This document shows positions 32,883 to 40,909 of a DNA stretch of 64,000 bases, in pieces. The position numbers and the translations under genes are program-made. Source of the DNA: Paenibacillus tritici (GTDB lineage Bacteria > Bacillota > Bacilli > Paenibacillales > Paenibacillaceae); the NCBI RefSeq assembly GCF_013204885.1, contig NZ_JABMKX010000001.1, positions 291,284 through 355,283 on the forward strand, in the 5' to 3' direction. A model generated the notes under the pieces. It was not told the DNA's origin and ran no database searches. It saw nothing but the letters and a program-made list of their open reading frames with translations. Numbering within the stretch: position 1 is the stretch's first letter; each line of letters opens with the position of its first letter.

Positions 32883-34568
32883 CTACATTTGCACGTTGAG
32901 CAGATTGCCGATTTTGTATACTACATCTTCTGTATCAGCGTTGATATTGGCTGCCTCGTTAATGCTTGATATGCTCTCCAGTGCCTTGATGTTGGCGTTA
33001 TACCCGATGGTATATACCGGAATCTTGTAAGTCTCGATCAATCCCCGGATGTCATCCAGTGAATGGCCTTCATTGGTCTCCCCATCGCTGAGGACGAAGA
33101 TCAGGGGCTTCACATCCGGGTTCAGGGCCAGCTCCTCCTTCAGCATCTTCATTGCCACAACCATGCCGTCAAAAGTAGCTGTGCCCCCTGTAGCCTGAAG
33201 GCTGTTGATTGCACCTACGAACATGGATTGCTGATTGGTGTCATATTTGCCGATGGGCAAATGAATCGTCACTTCGCTGGAGTAGGAGACAAAGCCGATG
33301 CTGTTGTCCTTGCCCAGGAATTTCTGGCCCTTCAGCAGCGACTCCTTAAGGCGGTTCAGCGGCTCGCCGGCCATGCTGCCCGAGACATCGGCTACGAATA
33401 CTGCGGCAATCGGTTTGCTGCCGTCCTTCTTCTCCTTCCACAGCTTCTGGGCCGAGGAGAGCAGGGAGCCGTCAACAGGCTCCAGCTCGGAGATATAGTC
33501 CTTCAGACCATTGAAGCCCAGGTCCGCAGCCGTCTTCTGATAGCTGTCCTGCTGGACAAATTCGCCGAACTTCTTGATAATCTCCAGCTTCTCCGGCGGC
33601 AGCTTCCCCAGTGCGTAGAGCGGACTGTCATGTCTTACGCCGAATGGGGTAAATACATAGCCGCCGGTCAGATCCTTCGCATTGACAAAGGTCTGATATT
33701 CAAGGACAAAGGCATCCAGCATCCCCGACTTCGCCGCTTCCCGCATTTGCAGGGTGGTAGAGGCGATGAAAGGTACATTGGCCTGGAACTTCTCGAAGCC
33801 TTGAACAGCCTTGTCACCCAGCAGATTCGTACTGTCGAAGGTACTTAGCGCGGTCACCAGGAAATTCAGCCCCGTGGAGCTGGCAAAAGGGTCGGTGTAA
33901 CCCATCGCCAGCTCATTGGCCGCAATGGCGTCAGTAATGGTCTTGACATTGATGGAGCCGTATTTCTCAACGAGCTGATCATATTTCGGCTTGCTCATCA
34001 CTACTCCGGCCACATTGCCGGTCAGCCGCTTCGTGATTAGTTCGGTCTGGACACCGCCCGCCTTGACCATCTCGCCCCATAGCTCATTGGACGGAGTGTA
34101 GGCGTCGGGGACATATTTGCCGGACCGGATATAGTCGGCGGCTGTACCTGAAGCGATGTTGCGGATCTGGACAGAGACAGGCTTGCCGTCAACCGTGATG
34201 CCAGCAGCGTTGAACGCCGTGGCGACCTCATTCAGCCAGCCGTCGTTGCCTGTACCGGACTTCTCTGTGGAGGAGAAGATTTCGACGAAGCTGTCCGTGG
34301 TGCTGTCTACGGAGAGGGGGAACTTGGAAATATCGGGCAAGGAATCGCCGACATCTGCCGGATCAAGGTCGATCTGCCCTTTTACAGGTGCGGCCGTGGT
34401 CACATTAATATCCTTATAGATCCGGTTCAGGCGTTTGTCGGCGTCTTCTGCAGAGATCTCTTTTGTGGATTTGCCCAGGTTGGACGTTAAGCTAATCCCG
34501 AAGTATACAAGTGCGAAGACGGACACGGCTATAATGCCAAGTACGAATAGTGTTCTGCCTTTCTTCAT
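32883..34568 (-). CDS. Substrate-binding-protein / vWA domain fusion, membrane-anchored
   Basis: About 561 residues. One N-terminal membrane helix (TLFVLGIIAVSVFALVYFGI) anchors an extracytoplasmic protein. Residues about 90-370 look like a type II periplasmic binding domain (VEIFSSTEKSGTGNDGWLNE, YTPSNELWGEMVKAGG, MGYTDPFASSTGLNFL). Residues about 390-555 form a von Willebrand A domain with an intact metal site: VFVADVSGSM (DxSxS), the Thr in ATGGTATFDGM, and FVLSDGETNEG. The combination suggests a ligand-controlled surface adhesion or chaperone-like partner of TelA. RBS AAGGAG; 15 bp after the first gene. Confidence 0.9.
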   Translation of the reverse strand: MKKGRTLFVLGIIAVSVFALVYFGISLTSNLGKSTKEISAEDADKRLNRIYKDINVTTAAPVKGQIDLDPADVGDSLPDISKFPLSVDSTTDSFVEIFSSTEKSGTGNDGWLNEVATAFNAAGITVDGKPVSVQIRNIASGTAADYIRSGKYVPDAYTPSNELWGEMVKAGGVQTELITKRLTGNVAGVVMSKPKYDQLVEKYGSINVKTITDAIAANELAMGYTDPFASSTGLNFLVTALSTFDSTNLLGDKAVQGFEKFQANVPFIASTTLQMREAAKSGMLDAFVLEYQTFVNAKDLTGGYVFTPFGVRHDSPLYALGKLPPEKLEIIKKFGEFVQQDSYQKTAADLGFNGLKDYISELEPVDGSLLSSAQKLWKEKKDGSKPIAAVFVADVSGSMAGEPLNRLKESLLKGQKFLGKDNSIGFVSYSSEVTIHLPIGKYDTNQQSMFVGAINSLQATGGTATFDGMVVAMKMLKEELALNPDVKPLIFVLSDGETNEGHSLDDIRGLIETYKIPVYTIGYNANIKALESISSINEAANINADTEDVVYKIGNLLNVQM

Positions 34569-34583
34569 AGGTTCATCTCCTTC

Positions 34584-35348
34584 TCACTGCTGATAGAGTT
34601 TCGTCTGCCCGATGAGGGCGGTTAATTCCTGCATACACGGCATCTCTTCCACGTTGGTATAATCGCTGCTTCCCAGCTCGGTAATTTCCAGCAGCAGCTG
34701 ATCCAGCTTGAGCAGGATTTCTTCGTTGGCGCCGAGACTGCCTTTTACATAGGAGAGGTATTCATGGTATAACGCTGTTTTTTGCTGAATCAGGGAGCTG
34801 GAGAACCGGCTTGACGCTGTGCTGGCACTGAATCTGGCGAACTCCGCGGCATCGAATACACTGAGCTTGTTCAGAATCCCCCGGATATTCAGATAGAACA
34901 GCTTCTCCACCTCTACAATGACGGAATGAAACTTGCGGAAGCTCAGTTCAGCCGGGTCGAACCGTCTGCCGAGCAGCTGGAGCAGCGCCGCCTTCTTCTT
35001 GTCGATCCGCTCCATCTGATCCAGGGCAAGGGAGATATCGTCCTTCAGCACCTTCACATTCCGGTGACGGCTCAGTCCGGATATGTAATCCTCCCGCGTC
35101 TCGAACCGTACGGAGGGCAGCTTGGCAGCCGGAGGCCTGAAGAGCAGGGTGTAACTCCCGTATAACACGACCAACAGACTGATGATTAGCAGGGTTACGC
35201 CGGATGCAGTTTCCAGCGCGCTCCCGCCGCCGATCTCCACACCGAGCAAGCCCGGGGATAATACGGCAACATTTAAGATGACAACCCCGGCAACCAACCC
35301 GAGGAGCTTAATGGGCCCGGATCTGTTCAGGATCTGCACCTCCTCCAT
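34584..35348 (-). CDS. Membrane protein with coiled-coil tail, first gene of the TelA operon
   Basis: About 254 residues. Two N-terminal membrane helices (LLGLVAGVVILNVAVLSPG; TLLIISLLVVLYGSYTLL) precede a cytosolic helical part of about 180 residues with coiled coils (DDISLALDQMERIDKKKAALLQLL). It may correspond to the XpaC-like proteins that often accompany TelA, but I see no diagnostic motif. Start uncertain: the ATG has no upstream RBS, and GGAGGAGG lies within codons 1-4, well placed for a CTG at codon 7. Confidence 0.75.
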   Translation of the reverse strand: MEEVQILNRSGPIKLLGLVAGVVILNVAVLSPGLLGVEIGGGSALETASGVTLLIISLLVVLYGSYTLLFRPPAAKLPSVRFETREDYISGLSRHRNVKVLKDDISLALDQMERIDKKKAALLQLLGRRFDPAELSFRKFHSVIVEVEKLFYLNIRGILNKLSVFDAAEFARFSASTASSRFSSSLIQQKTALYHEYLSYVKGSLGANEEILLKLDQLLLEITELGSSDYTNVEEMPCMQELTALIGQTKLYQQ

Positions 35349-35552
35349 AAAAAGTATAGATTAACCATATCACATAGAAATGATTGGAATAAAGATTATT
35401 AAACATTGTTACGTAGCGAAACTTGTCTATGTTTCAAATTTTAATAGTTAAAATGCAGGAATGGGTAGCTGGAACTATAGGATAGCTGGAAGTATAATAG
35501 GATAATCATAGAATCTATGAGATAAAAAGGTATTTATAAGGAGGATAAGACA

Positions 35553-37025
35553 TTGGTGTCCCGTAAATCAATGGTTCAGCTCATCGTATGTATGCTGGTG
35601 TTGTCCTTATGCCTGCCCGCCGGTAAGGAGGCTGCTGCTGCTCCTGGAGTAAGGCCTGTAAGTGTGTCGGGCGGCTCTGCGCATGGCATTGCTGCCTGGA
35701 GTGACGGGACAGTGACCGGCTGGGGATACAATAAAAACGGCCAGGCGGGCGATGGAACCAGCATTAATCAGTACATACCCAAAAAGGTGGAGGGTTTAAG
35801 CGGCATTGTGCAGGTGGCAGCTGCCGGGAGCGTATCATTCGCGCTCAGCAAGGAGGGAGAGGTATGGGGCTGGGGTCAGGACTACAGCAGCTATATTCAG
35901 AATGATCCCCTGCTGCCGAATCAAAGGCGCGGAGGTCCGGTGAAGCTGGAGGGTCTCCAGCAGATCGCCTTCATCACAACCAATGGCGCCTTGGGCATCG
36001 CTGTGACAAAAGACGGAACGGCCATTCTATGGTATCCGTCCTACGATCCCCCCGGTGTGCTGCCGGTACAGATCCGCTATTTGAAGCTGCCGGCGATCTC
36101 AGGGATTAAGAGTGCTCTCATTAATGGAAATGATGCCTTGTTTCTTACTAAAGACGGCAGTGTGAAGCAGATGAGCATCTATCATTCGTACTATAACCGC
36201 ATTCGCTTGGAGAGTGATCCGGTCAGTATAGCTACGCTTGCTTCATCCGCTATAACCGGTATGGCAGCCTCACAAGGCGAGCTGTTCCTGCTGCGCAGTG
36301 ACGGTCAGGTTCTGCGCTGGAACAAGGGGCTTCAAGCACCGTCAGCCGTTGCTGGTCTTAATAATGTCTACAAGCTGGATACCGGCTTCTACCGGCTGTA
36401 TACACTGAAGAGGAACGGAACGCTCTGGAAATCGGATTATAGCTCTGGAACGCTGGTTAAGCCTATTCAGATCAAAAAAGGGATTCACATCAGCAACATA
36501 TGGGGAAGCAGTGGAGCCTTTGGATTTGCCCAAGACAAAGACGGGACTCTTCTGGGCTGGGGCGACAGCTTCGACACGGGACTTGCGACGGGAAGGGGAT
36601 CAGCGACCAAGGATGAAGCCGGATATATCCTGGCGCCGGTGCTGCAGCCGCTGGTGTTCTTCGTGAACGGACAGCCGTTCTCATTCTACGGCTCGGCATC
36701 TGTACAAGATGGCAAGCTGTATGTTCCGCAGACGAGTGTATTCAAGGCGCTTGGGGTGCAGGTAAGTACGAGTACATCCAATCCTGATCCGAAACCCGGC
36801 AATTCTCGATCCACTGTCTGGTCTTTCGTCTATGGGGACAAGACTCTTCAGGTTAAGCTTAGCGACCCGCTGGAAGTCTCCGTTAATGGCAAGAAATCAG
36901 ACCGCGAGTTCACCATGAACCGGTTACCTGATTCGACGCAGCTTCCTCTGGAGGTTATCTGTGAGCTTCTCGGCATTGGTTTACAGTGGAATAAAGTCAC
37001 TGGTGAGGTGAAGCTGGGGAACTGA
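35553..37025 (+). CDS. Secreted RCC1-repeat protein with C-terminal stalk domain
   Basis: About 490 residues from a TTG at 35553 or GTG at 35556 (AAGGAGG upstream). A signal peptide (MVQLIVCMLVLSLCLPAG) is followed by RCC1-like repeats of the form VSGGSAHGIAAWSDGTVTGWG, VAAAGSVSFALSKEGEVWGWG and later less regular copies up to about residue 360, predicting a beta-propeller. The last 120 residues match the copper-amine-oxidase N-terminal-like stalk domain (FVNGQPFSFYGSA, LYVPQTSVFKALGVQV, RLPDSTQLPLEVICELLGI), common in Paenibacillus surface proteins. Role unknown; likely cell-wall associated. Confidence 0.85.
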   Translation: MVSRKSMVQLIVCMLVLSLCLPAGKEAAAAPGVRPVSVSGGSAHGIAAWSDGTVTGWGYNKNGQAGDGTSINQYIPKKVEGLSGIVQVAAAGSVSFALSKEGEVWGWGQDYSSYIQNDPLLPNQRRGGPVKLEGLQQIAFITTNGALGIAVTKDGTAILWYPSYDPPGVLPVQIRYLKLPAISGIKSALINGNDALFLTKDGSVKQMSIYHSYYNRIRLESDPVSIATLASSAITGMAASQGELFLLRSDGQVLRWNKGLQAPSAVAGLNNVYKLDTGFYRLYTLKRNGTLWKSDYSSGTLVKPIQIKKGIHISNIWGSSGAFGFAQDKDGTLLGWGDSFDTGLATGRGSATKDEAGYILAPVLQPLVFFVNGQPFSFYGSASVQDGKLYVPQTSVFKALGVQVSTSTSNPDPKPGNSRSTVWSFVYGDKTLQVKLSDPLEVSVNGKKSDREFTMNRLPDSTQLPLEVICELLGIGLQWNKVTGEVKLGN

Positions 37026-37150
37026 TTGATTAGCGGTGTATGTTCTGTAAATCCACAAATTTTAAGAATTAAGGGTTGACGTCTGCTCACTTGGCGTGTA
37101 ACATATGAACAGTCGTCAACCAGACAATGATTCCATAACTCCATACTGTT

Positions 37151-37269
37151 CTCGTATAACCTCGCAGCCGTTCCGATGTCACAGGGCGAGGGTTTCTACA
37201 GGAAGCCTACTCTTCCTAACTACGATGATAAGGACCTTATTCCTCAGGCCCCTTGTCCCGGAGTTAGGA
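37151..37269 (+). promoter_or_regulatory. Guanine-type purine riboswitch (candidate)
   Basis: Aptamer parts in order: P1 TCGTA (37152-37156), J1/2 TAA, P2 CCTCGC (37160-37165) with GCGAGG (37186-37191), J2/3 GTTTCTAC (37192-37199), P3 AGGAAG/CTTCCT (37200-37217), J3/1 AAC, and P1 TACGA (37221-37225). This is the purine riboswitch core, with C at the specificity position, as in guanine-type members. The P2 loop is longer than usual (20 nt). TCCTAACT (37214-37221) can instead pair with AGTTAGGA (37262-37269), an alternative helix that would disrupt P1 and P3. Confidence 0.65.
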
Positions 37270-37334
37270 TTATTTGTGTGTTGCGGCCGAAACGAAATTC
37301 AGACGAAACAGAAGATTCAGGAGGCATAACTAAC

Positions 37335-38300
37335 ATGAAAGATATGAAATACTTAATCTCCGTACTTATAGGGGCTATGAGCTACGGCATTTTATCAACC
37401 ATTGTGGTATTGGCCTACGGGCAAGGCTACAAGCTGGGAGAGGTCGTTGGAACCCAGTTGTTAATCGGCTGTATTCTCGCCTGGTTACTTGCGTTATATA
37501 CGAAGCTTAGAGAGAACCGCAAACAACGCCATTCTGCAGGAACTGCGGTGCCTTCCAAGCCAGCTGCGACCCGGTTGACCTGGAAGCATCGGGTGCTGCT
37601 GATGATGGCTGGTGCGCCGACCGTAATCACCGGACTGCTGTATTACCAGTCGCTCCGTTATATCCCGGCTTCCCTGGCGATTATTCTGCTGTTCCAGTTC
37701 ACCTGGATCAGCGTGCTGATTCAGGCGGTAAGCAAACGCCAGCGTCCCGATAAAATCACCATACTGACCCTGATTCTGCTGTTCGGAGGAACGCTGCTTG
37801 CAGCCGGGATTCTCAATCAGGGGGCTGCCGAGTTCAACCTGCTCGGGCTGATGCTCGGACTATTATCTGCGGTAAGCTACTCCATGTTCATTATCTTCAG
37901 CGGCAAAGCCGTCCCGTCTGCACATCCCGCCTACCGGAGTGCCTGGATGGTTACCGGCGGCCTGCTGCTGCTGTTTATCCTGTTCCCGCCGTATTTCCTG
38001 TTCAACGGCTTGCTGTGGGGGCAACTGCTGCTGTTCGGCTTCCTGCTGGGCTTGTTCGGCGCCTTCATTCCGCCCTTGCTGTTCGCCATCGGGGTTCCGC
38101 ATATCGGCGGAGGCATGGCTGGTATTATTGGCGCTGTCGAACTGCCGGTCGCTGTATTGATGTCCTCATTCGTCTTGCAAGAGCATGTAAGTCTTCTGCA
38201 GTGGACCGGAGTGGTTCTGGTCCTGCTCGGAGTAGTCCTGCCGGAGCTGTATAAGCTGCGGTGGAGGAATAACCAGGCAGTGAGCTCATCATCGGTCTAA
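37335..38300 (+). CDS. DMT family transporter (EamA type)
   Basis: About 321 residues from the ATG at 37335 (AGGAGG about 10 nt upstream). Ten membrane helices in two EamA repeats: the first opens with YLISVLIGAMSYGILSTIVV, the second with LLGLMLGLLSAVSYSMFIIFSG and ends with AVLMSSFVLQEHVSLLQWTGVVLVLLG. Such proteins are drug/metabolite exporters. The upstream leader looks like a guanine-type riboswitch, which suggests export or uptake of a purine or related base, but substrate prediction from sequence alone is not possible. Confidence 0.87.
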   Translation: MKDMKYLISVLIGAMSYGILSTIVVLAYGQGYKLGEVVGTQLLIGCILAWLLALYTKLRENRKQRHSAGTAVPSKPAATRLTWKHRVLLMMAGAPTVITGLLYYQSLRYIPASLAIILLFQFTWISVLIQAVSKRQRPDKITILTLILLFGGTLLAAGILNQGAAEFNLLGLMLGLLSAVSYSMFIIFSGKAVPSAHPAYRSAWMVTGGLLLLFILFPPYFLFNGLLWGQLLLFGFLLGLFGAFIPPLLFAIGVPHIGGGMAGIIGAVELPVAVLMSSFVLQEHVSLLQWTGVVLVLLGVVLPELYKLRWRNNQAVSSSSV

Positions 38301-38328
38301 AGTTCTGAACCGGCTATAGCTAGGCAAG

Positions 38329-38370
38329 GAGGGTTGATTCCTGCGAGAGTGGGGATCAATCCTCTTTTTT
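38329..38370 (+). terminator. Intrinsic terminator after the DMT gene
   Basis: GAGGGTTGATTCC pairs with GGGATCAATCCTC, then CTTTTTTG and a second T run. Confidence 0.88.
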
Positions 38371-38916
38371 GTTTTTTACGGGAATGAGGATATTCATCGG
38401 TAGCAGCAGATGGATTTCCTCCACTTGCTGATGACGAATGGTAACTTGCTGCAACAGCAGTTGGAAAAATGGCACTTAAATTCACCCTTTTTACTCAGAT
38501 TCGCGAAACGAACAATATTAGATGCTGTTTTTCCACTTGCTCCGGTCCATCCTGCTAAAATGGGCAATTTAAGATACGTTATTCCACTTGCTTGCCGCAG
38601 AAGGGGGCCTGCGTAGATGGAAGTTCCCACAAGGGAATTCACACAAAGAAGGGAACTCCCTCGCAGAAAGCATTACCTTCTAAGGAAGTGCGGATTGACA
38701 ATTCGTATCTTTAGATATATTGTAGATATATTAAGTCTGTGAATGTCGGGGATGTGGCTCTATGGATCAATAATGGATTAATGATGAAGTTGAATTTGCC
38801 TAAAAGCTGCTTCAATCTTCAATCTTAATTCAGCAGCACAGGGTTTTATTTATTTTAATTAAGGACTATATATGTCTTTAATGTATTTTATTTAGACAGA
38901 GACAGGTGGAGATGGA
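38371..38916. other. Intergenic stretch with degenerate 51-bp repeat
   Basis: No gene is supported over 546 bp. TTCCACTTGCT occurs at 38531 and again exactly 51 bp later at 38582, with a third CCACTTGCT at 38421. Between 38601 and 38680 lie GAAGTTCCCACAAGGGAA and AAGGGAACTCCC inverted pieces. The last 200 bp is AT-rich, contains TTGACA (38696) and several ATATATT stretches, and should hold the promoter of the MFS gene. Confidence 0.5.
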
Positions 38917-40299
38917 ATGAAGAACAGACCCGGTATCATCGTATCTTCGCTGGTCATTGCGAATTTCCTCGGGCAACTAATGCAGACGATGCTGAATACG
39001 GCGCTGCCCAGAATGATGCAGGATTTAGGGATTAATGAGGGCAGAGCACAGTGGCTGATTACGGTATATTATCTGAGCGCAGGCATAACGGTGCCTGTGG
39101 CCGGTTTTTTGATCGGGAGATTCACGACAAGAGGTTTATTCTTTACTTCGGCAGGGGCCTTCGCAGCGGGGACCCTTCTGGCCGGAAGCTCCTCAGACTT
39201 CCTGCTCATTCTGAGCGGTCGTATTATTCAGGGAATAGGCGCTGGGCTGCTAATGCCGCTATTCCAGACCACGATTCTGAGGGTGTTCCCGAAGGGGAAG
39301 ATGGGCGCGGCCATGGGACTAATCGGACTGGTGATGGGGCTGGCTCCGGCGCTTGGGCCAACGCTGTCAGGACTGGTGGTCCAGGAGCACTCCTGGCGGA
39401 TTCTTTTCTATGCATTACTGCCAGTTGTGACAGTCAATCTACTGCTTGCGGCGTTCAGTCTGAAGAATGTGGGCGAGCGGCATAAGGAGAAGCTGGACTA
39501 TAGCTCTATTCTGTATTCTTCGATAGGTTTCGCCGGTCTGTTATATGGTGTCAATCTGGCTGGCGATCCGGGAACCTCCCGTGCTGTAGCCGGTTCAGTG
39601 GTTCTTGGCGGAATTCTGTTCATTATTCTGTTCATCAGGCGGCAGTTGAAGCTGGAGGTTCCACTTCTGGACTTCAACCTGTTCCGTAACCGGAATTTCA
39701 CCCTCGCCTCCATCATTGGTGCGCTGCTGTTCATTGTGATGATCGGAGCTGAACTGCTGCTGCCGCTCTATGTGCAGAACGTACGGGGACTGACACCCAG
39801 GGAGTCGGGTCTGATGCTGCTGCCGGGAGCGCTGGTCATGGGCTGTACGAGTGTAATCTCCGGCAGGCTCTATGACCGTTACGGGGTGAAGCTGGTGCTT
39901 CGCGGAGGCTTTACTCTGATTGCAGGGGTAACGGTTCTTCTGGCGCTTCTATTGTCTCTGCACACTTCTATCCTTGCACTCACCGTAATCTTTGCCCTCC
40001 TGATGCTTGGAGTCGGACTTATTATGACGCCAGTTACGGCCTATGCAATGGCCAGTGTCTCCGTTCGGATGATCGCACATGCTTCACCTATGACGATCTC
40101 GATCCGCACGATAGCCAGCTCTACAGGAGGCGTATTGCTGATTGCCATTATGACGTTTACTATGAATTCCGGCACCTCTGCCGCCCTAAGCCATATGATG
40201 CCGGGGTTTCATGCCGCCTTTTGGAGCCTGGCAGGGTTGGCGATAATCGGATTATGCCTGTCTTTTAGTATCAGGGGACTGGAAAAGCAGAGCGGATAA
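38917..40299 (+). CDS. MFS drug exporter, EmrB/QacA type (14 helices)
   Basis: About 460 residues. DHA2-family marks: LGQLMQTMLNTALPRMMQDLG in helix 1, QWLITVYYLSAGITVPVAGFL, RIIQGIGAGLLMPLFQTTILRVFP, and motif C in GLVMGLAPALGPTLSGL. Helices continue to the C-terminus, fourteen in all by eye. It probably exports hydrophobic or cationic compounds with proton antiport. Monocistronic; no regulator gene is adjacent. AGGTGGAG precedes the ATG. Confidence 0.9.
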   Translation: MKNRPGIIVSSLVIANFLGQLMQTMLNTALPRMMQDLGINEGRAQWLITVYYLSAGITVPVAGFLIGRFTTRGLFFTSAGAFAAGTLLAGSSSDFLLILSGRIIQGIGAGLLMPLFQTTILRVFPKGKMGAAMGLIGLVMGLAPALGPTLSGLVVQEHSWRILFYALLPVVTVNLLLAAFSLKNVGERHKEKLDYSSILYSSIGFAGLLYGVNLAGDPGTSRAVAGSVVLGGILFIILFIRRQLKLEVPLLDFNLFRNRNFTLASIIGALLFIVMIGAELLLPLYVQNVRGLTPRESGLMLLPGALVMGCTSVISGRLYDRYGVKLVLRGGFTLIAGVTVLLALLLSLHTSILALTVIFALLMLGVGLIMTPVTAYAMASVSVRMIAHASPMTISIRTIASSTGGVLLIAIMTFTMNSGTSAALSHMMPGFHAAFWSLAGLAIIGLCLSFSIRGLEKQSG

Positions 40300-40381
40300 C
40301 CACTTAATTATCTATAGCACCTTATAATATGTTATAATGTATTTCTTATTTCATATTAAGAAGAATAGAGGTCGCTAACGG

Positions 40382-40681
40382 ATGAAAGTTAAAGTTAACC
40401 GTAACGCTGCAAAAGTCTTGAAAGAGATGCTGGACACCCCGGAAGCGGAAGGCAAAAAAGTCCGCGTTGTGATCACCCAGAATCACGGAGATCACGGACA
40501 TTATGATGTCGCTCTTGATACACCTACAGAGCACGATGAAGTGGTTGCTACAGATAAGGATATCGAGATTCTGCTGGATACACGCGAGCCGCTGCTGGAC
40601 GGTGTATGGATTCAGTATTTCTATGTGCCCCAAGAAGGCTTCTTCATCACGAATCCGTCTACCGGATTCCTGGAGAAATAA
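40382..40681 (+). CDS. HesB/IscA-like iron-sulfur biogenesis-fold protein
   Basis: About 99 residues. The fold pattern is that of HesB/IscA-like proteins (VNRNAAKVLKEMLDTP, VRVVITQNHGDHGHYDVALD, VVATDKDIEILLDTREPLLDGVWIQYF), but the three conserved cysteines of true IscA are absent; no Cys occurs at all. It belongs to the Bacillales group annotated as iron-sulfur cluster biosynthesis family, whose members may have lost cluster binding. His residues in HGDHGHYD may bind metal. Strong terminator follows. Confidence 0.8.
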   Translation: MKVKVNRNAAKVLKEMLDTPEAEGKKVRVVITQNHGDHGHYDVALDTPTEHDEVVATDKDIEILLDTREPLLDGVWIQYFYVPQEGFFITNPSTGFLEK

Positions 40682-40730
40682 GCAATTGATCATTGCCCTG
40701 GCTTGAGGGTCCGAAGCAGGCGGCATTGTC

Positions 40731-40773
40731 TAGTCAGCCTTTCCAAGGCTGATTGGAGCAGTGCCGTTTTTTT
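40731..40773 (+). terminator. Intrinsic terminator after the HesB-like gene
   Basis: CGGCA pairs with TGCCG, with an inner CAGCC/GGCTG stem, followed by seven T. Confidence 0.85.
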
Positions 40774-40870
40774 GTGCTGAATGCCGTGCGCTCTTAAAGT
40801 CGTTGCAAAAGTATGTATAATCGTTGAATGCCTATATTAGCCGGGCCGGAATTTTTGATTATACTGTACT

Positions 40871-40884
40871 TGTAAGCGATTACA
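40871..40884 (+). promoter_or_regulatory. Catabolite-responsive element (cre), CcpA site
   Basis: TGTAAGCGATTACA fits the cre consensus with near-perfect dyad symmetry. It lies 6 bp after a TATACT that may be the -10 box and 26 bp before the start codon, a position that gives repression. Confidence 0.75.
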
Positions 40885-40909
40885 CACATATAGCCGGGGG
40901 GAAATTCAA

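Noticed and set aside
37105..37334. Short frames upstream of the DMT gene
   Set aside because: They run through the riboswitch structure and lack RBS; the DMT start at 37335 has AGGAGG.
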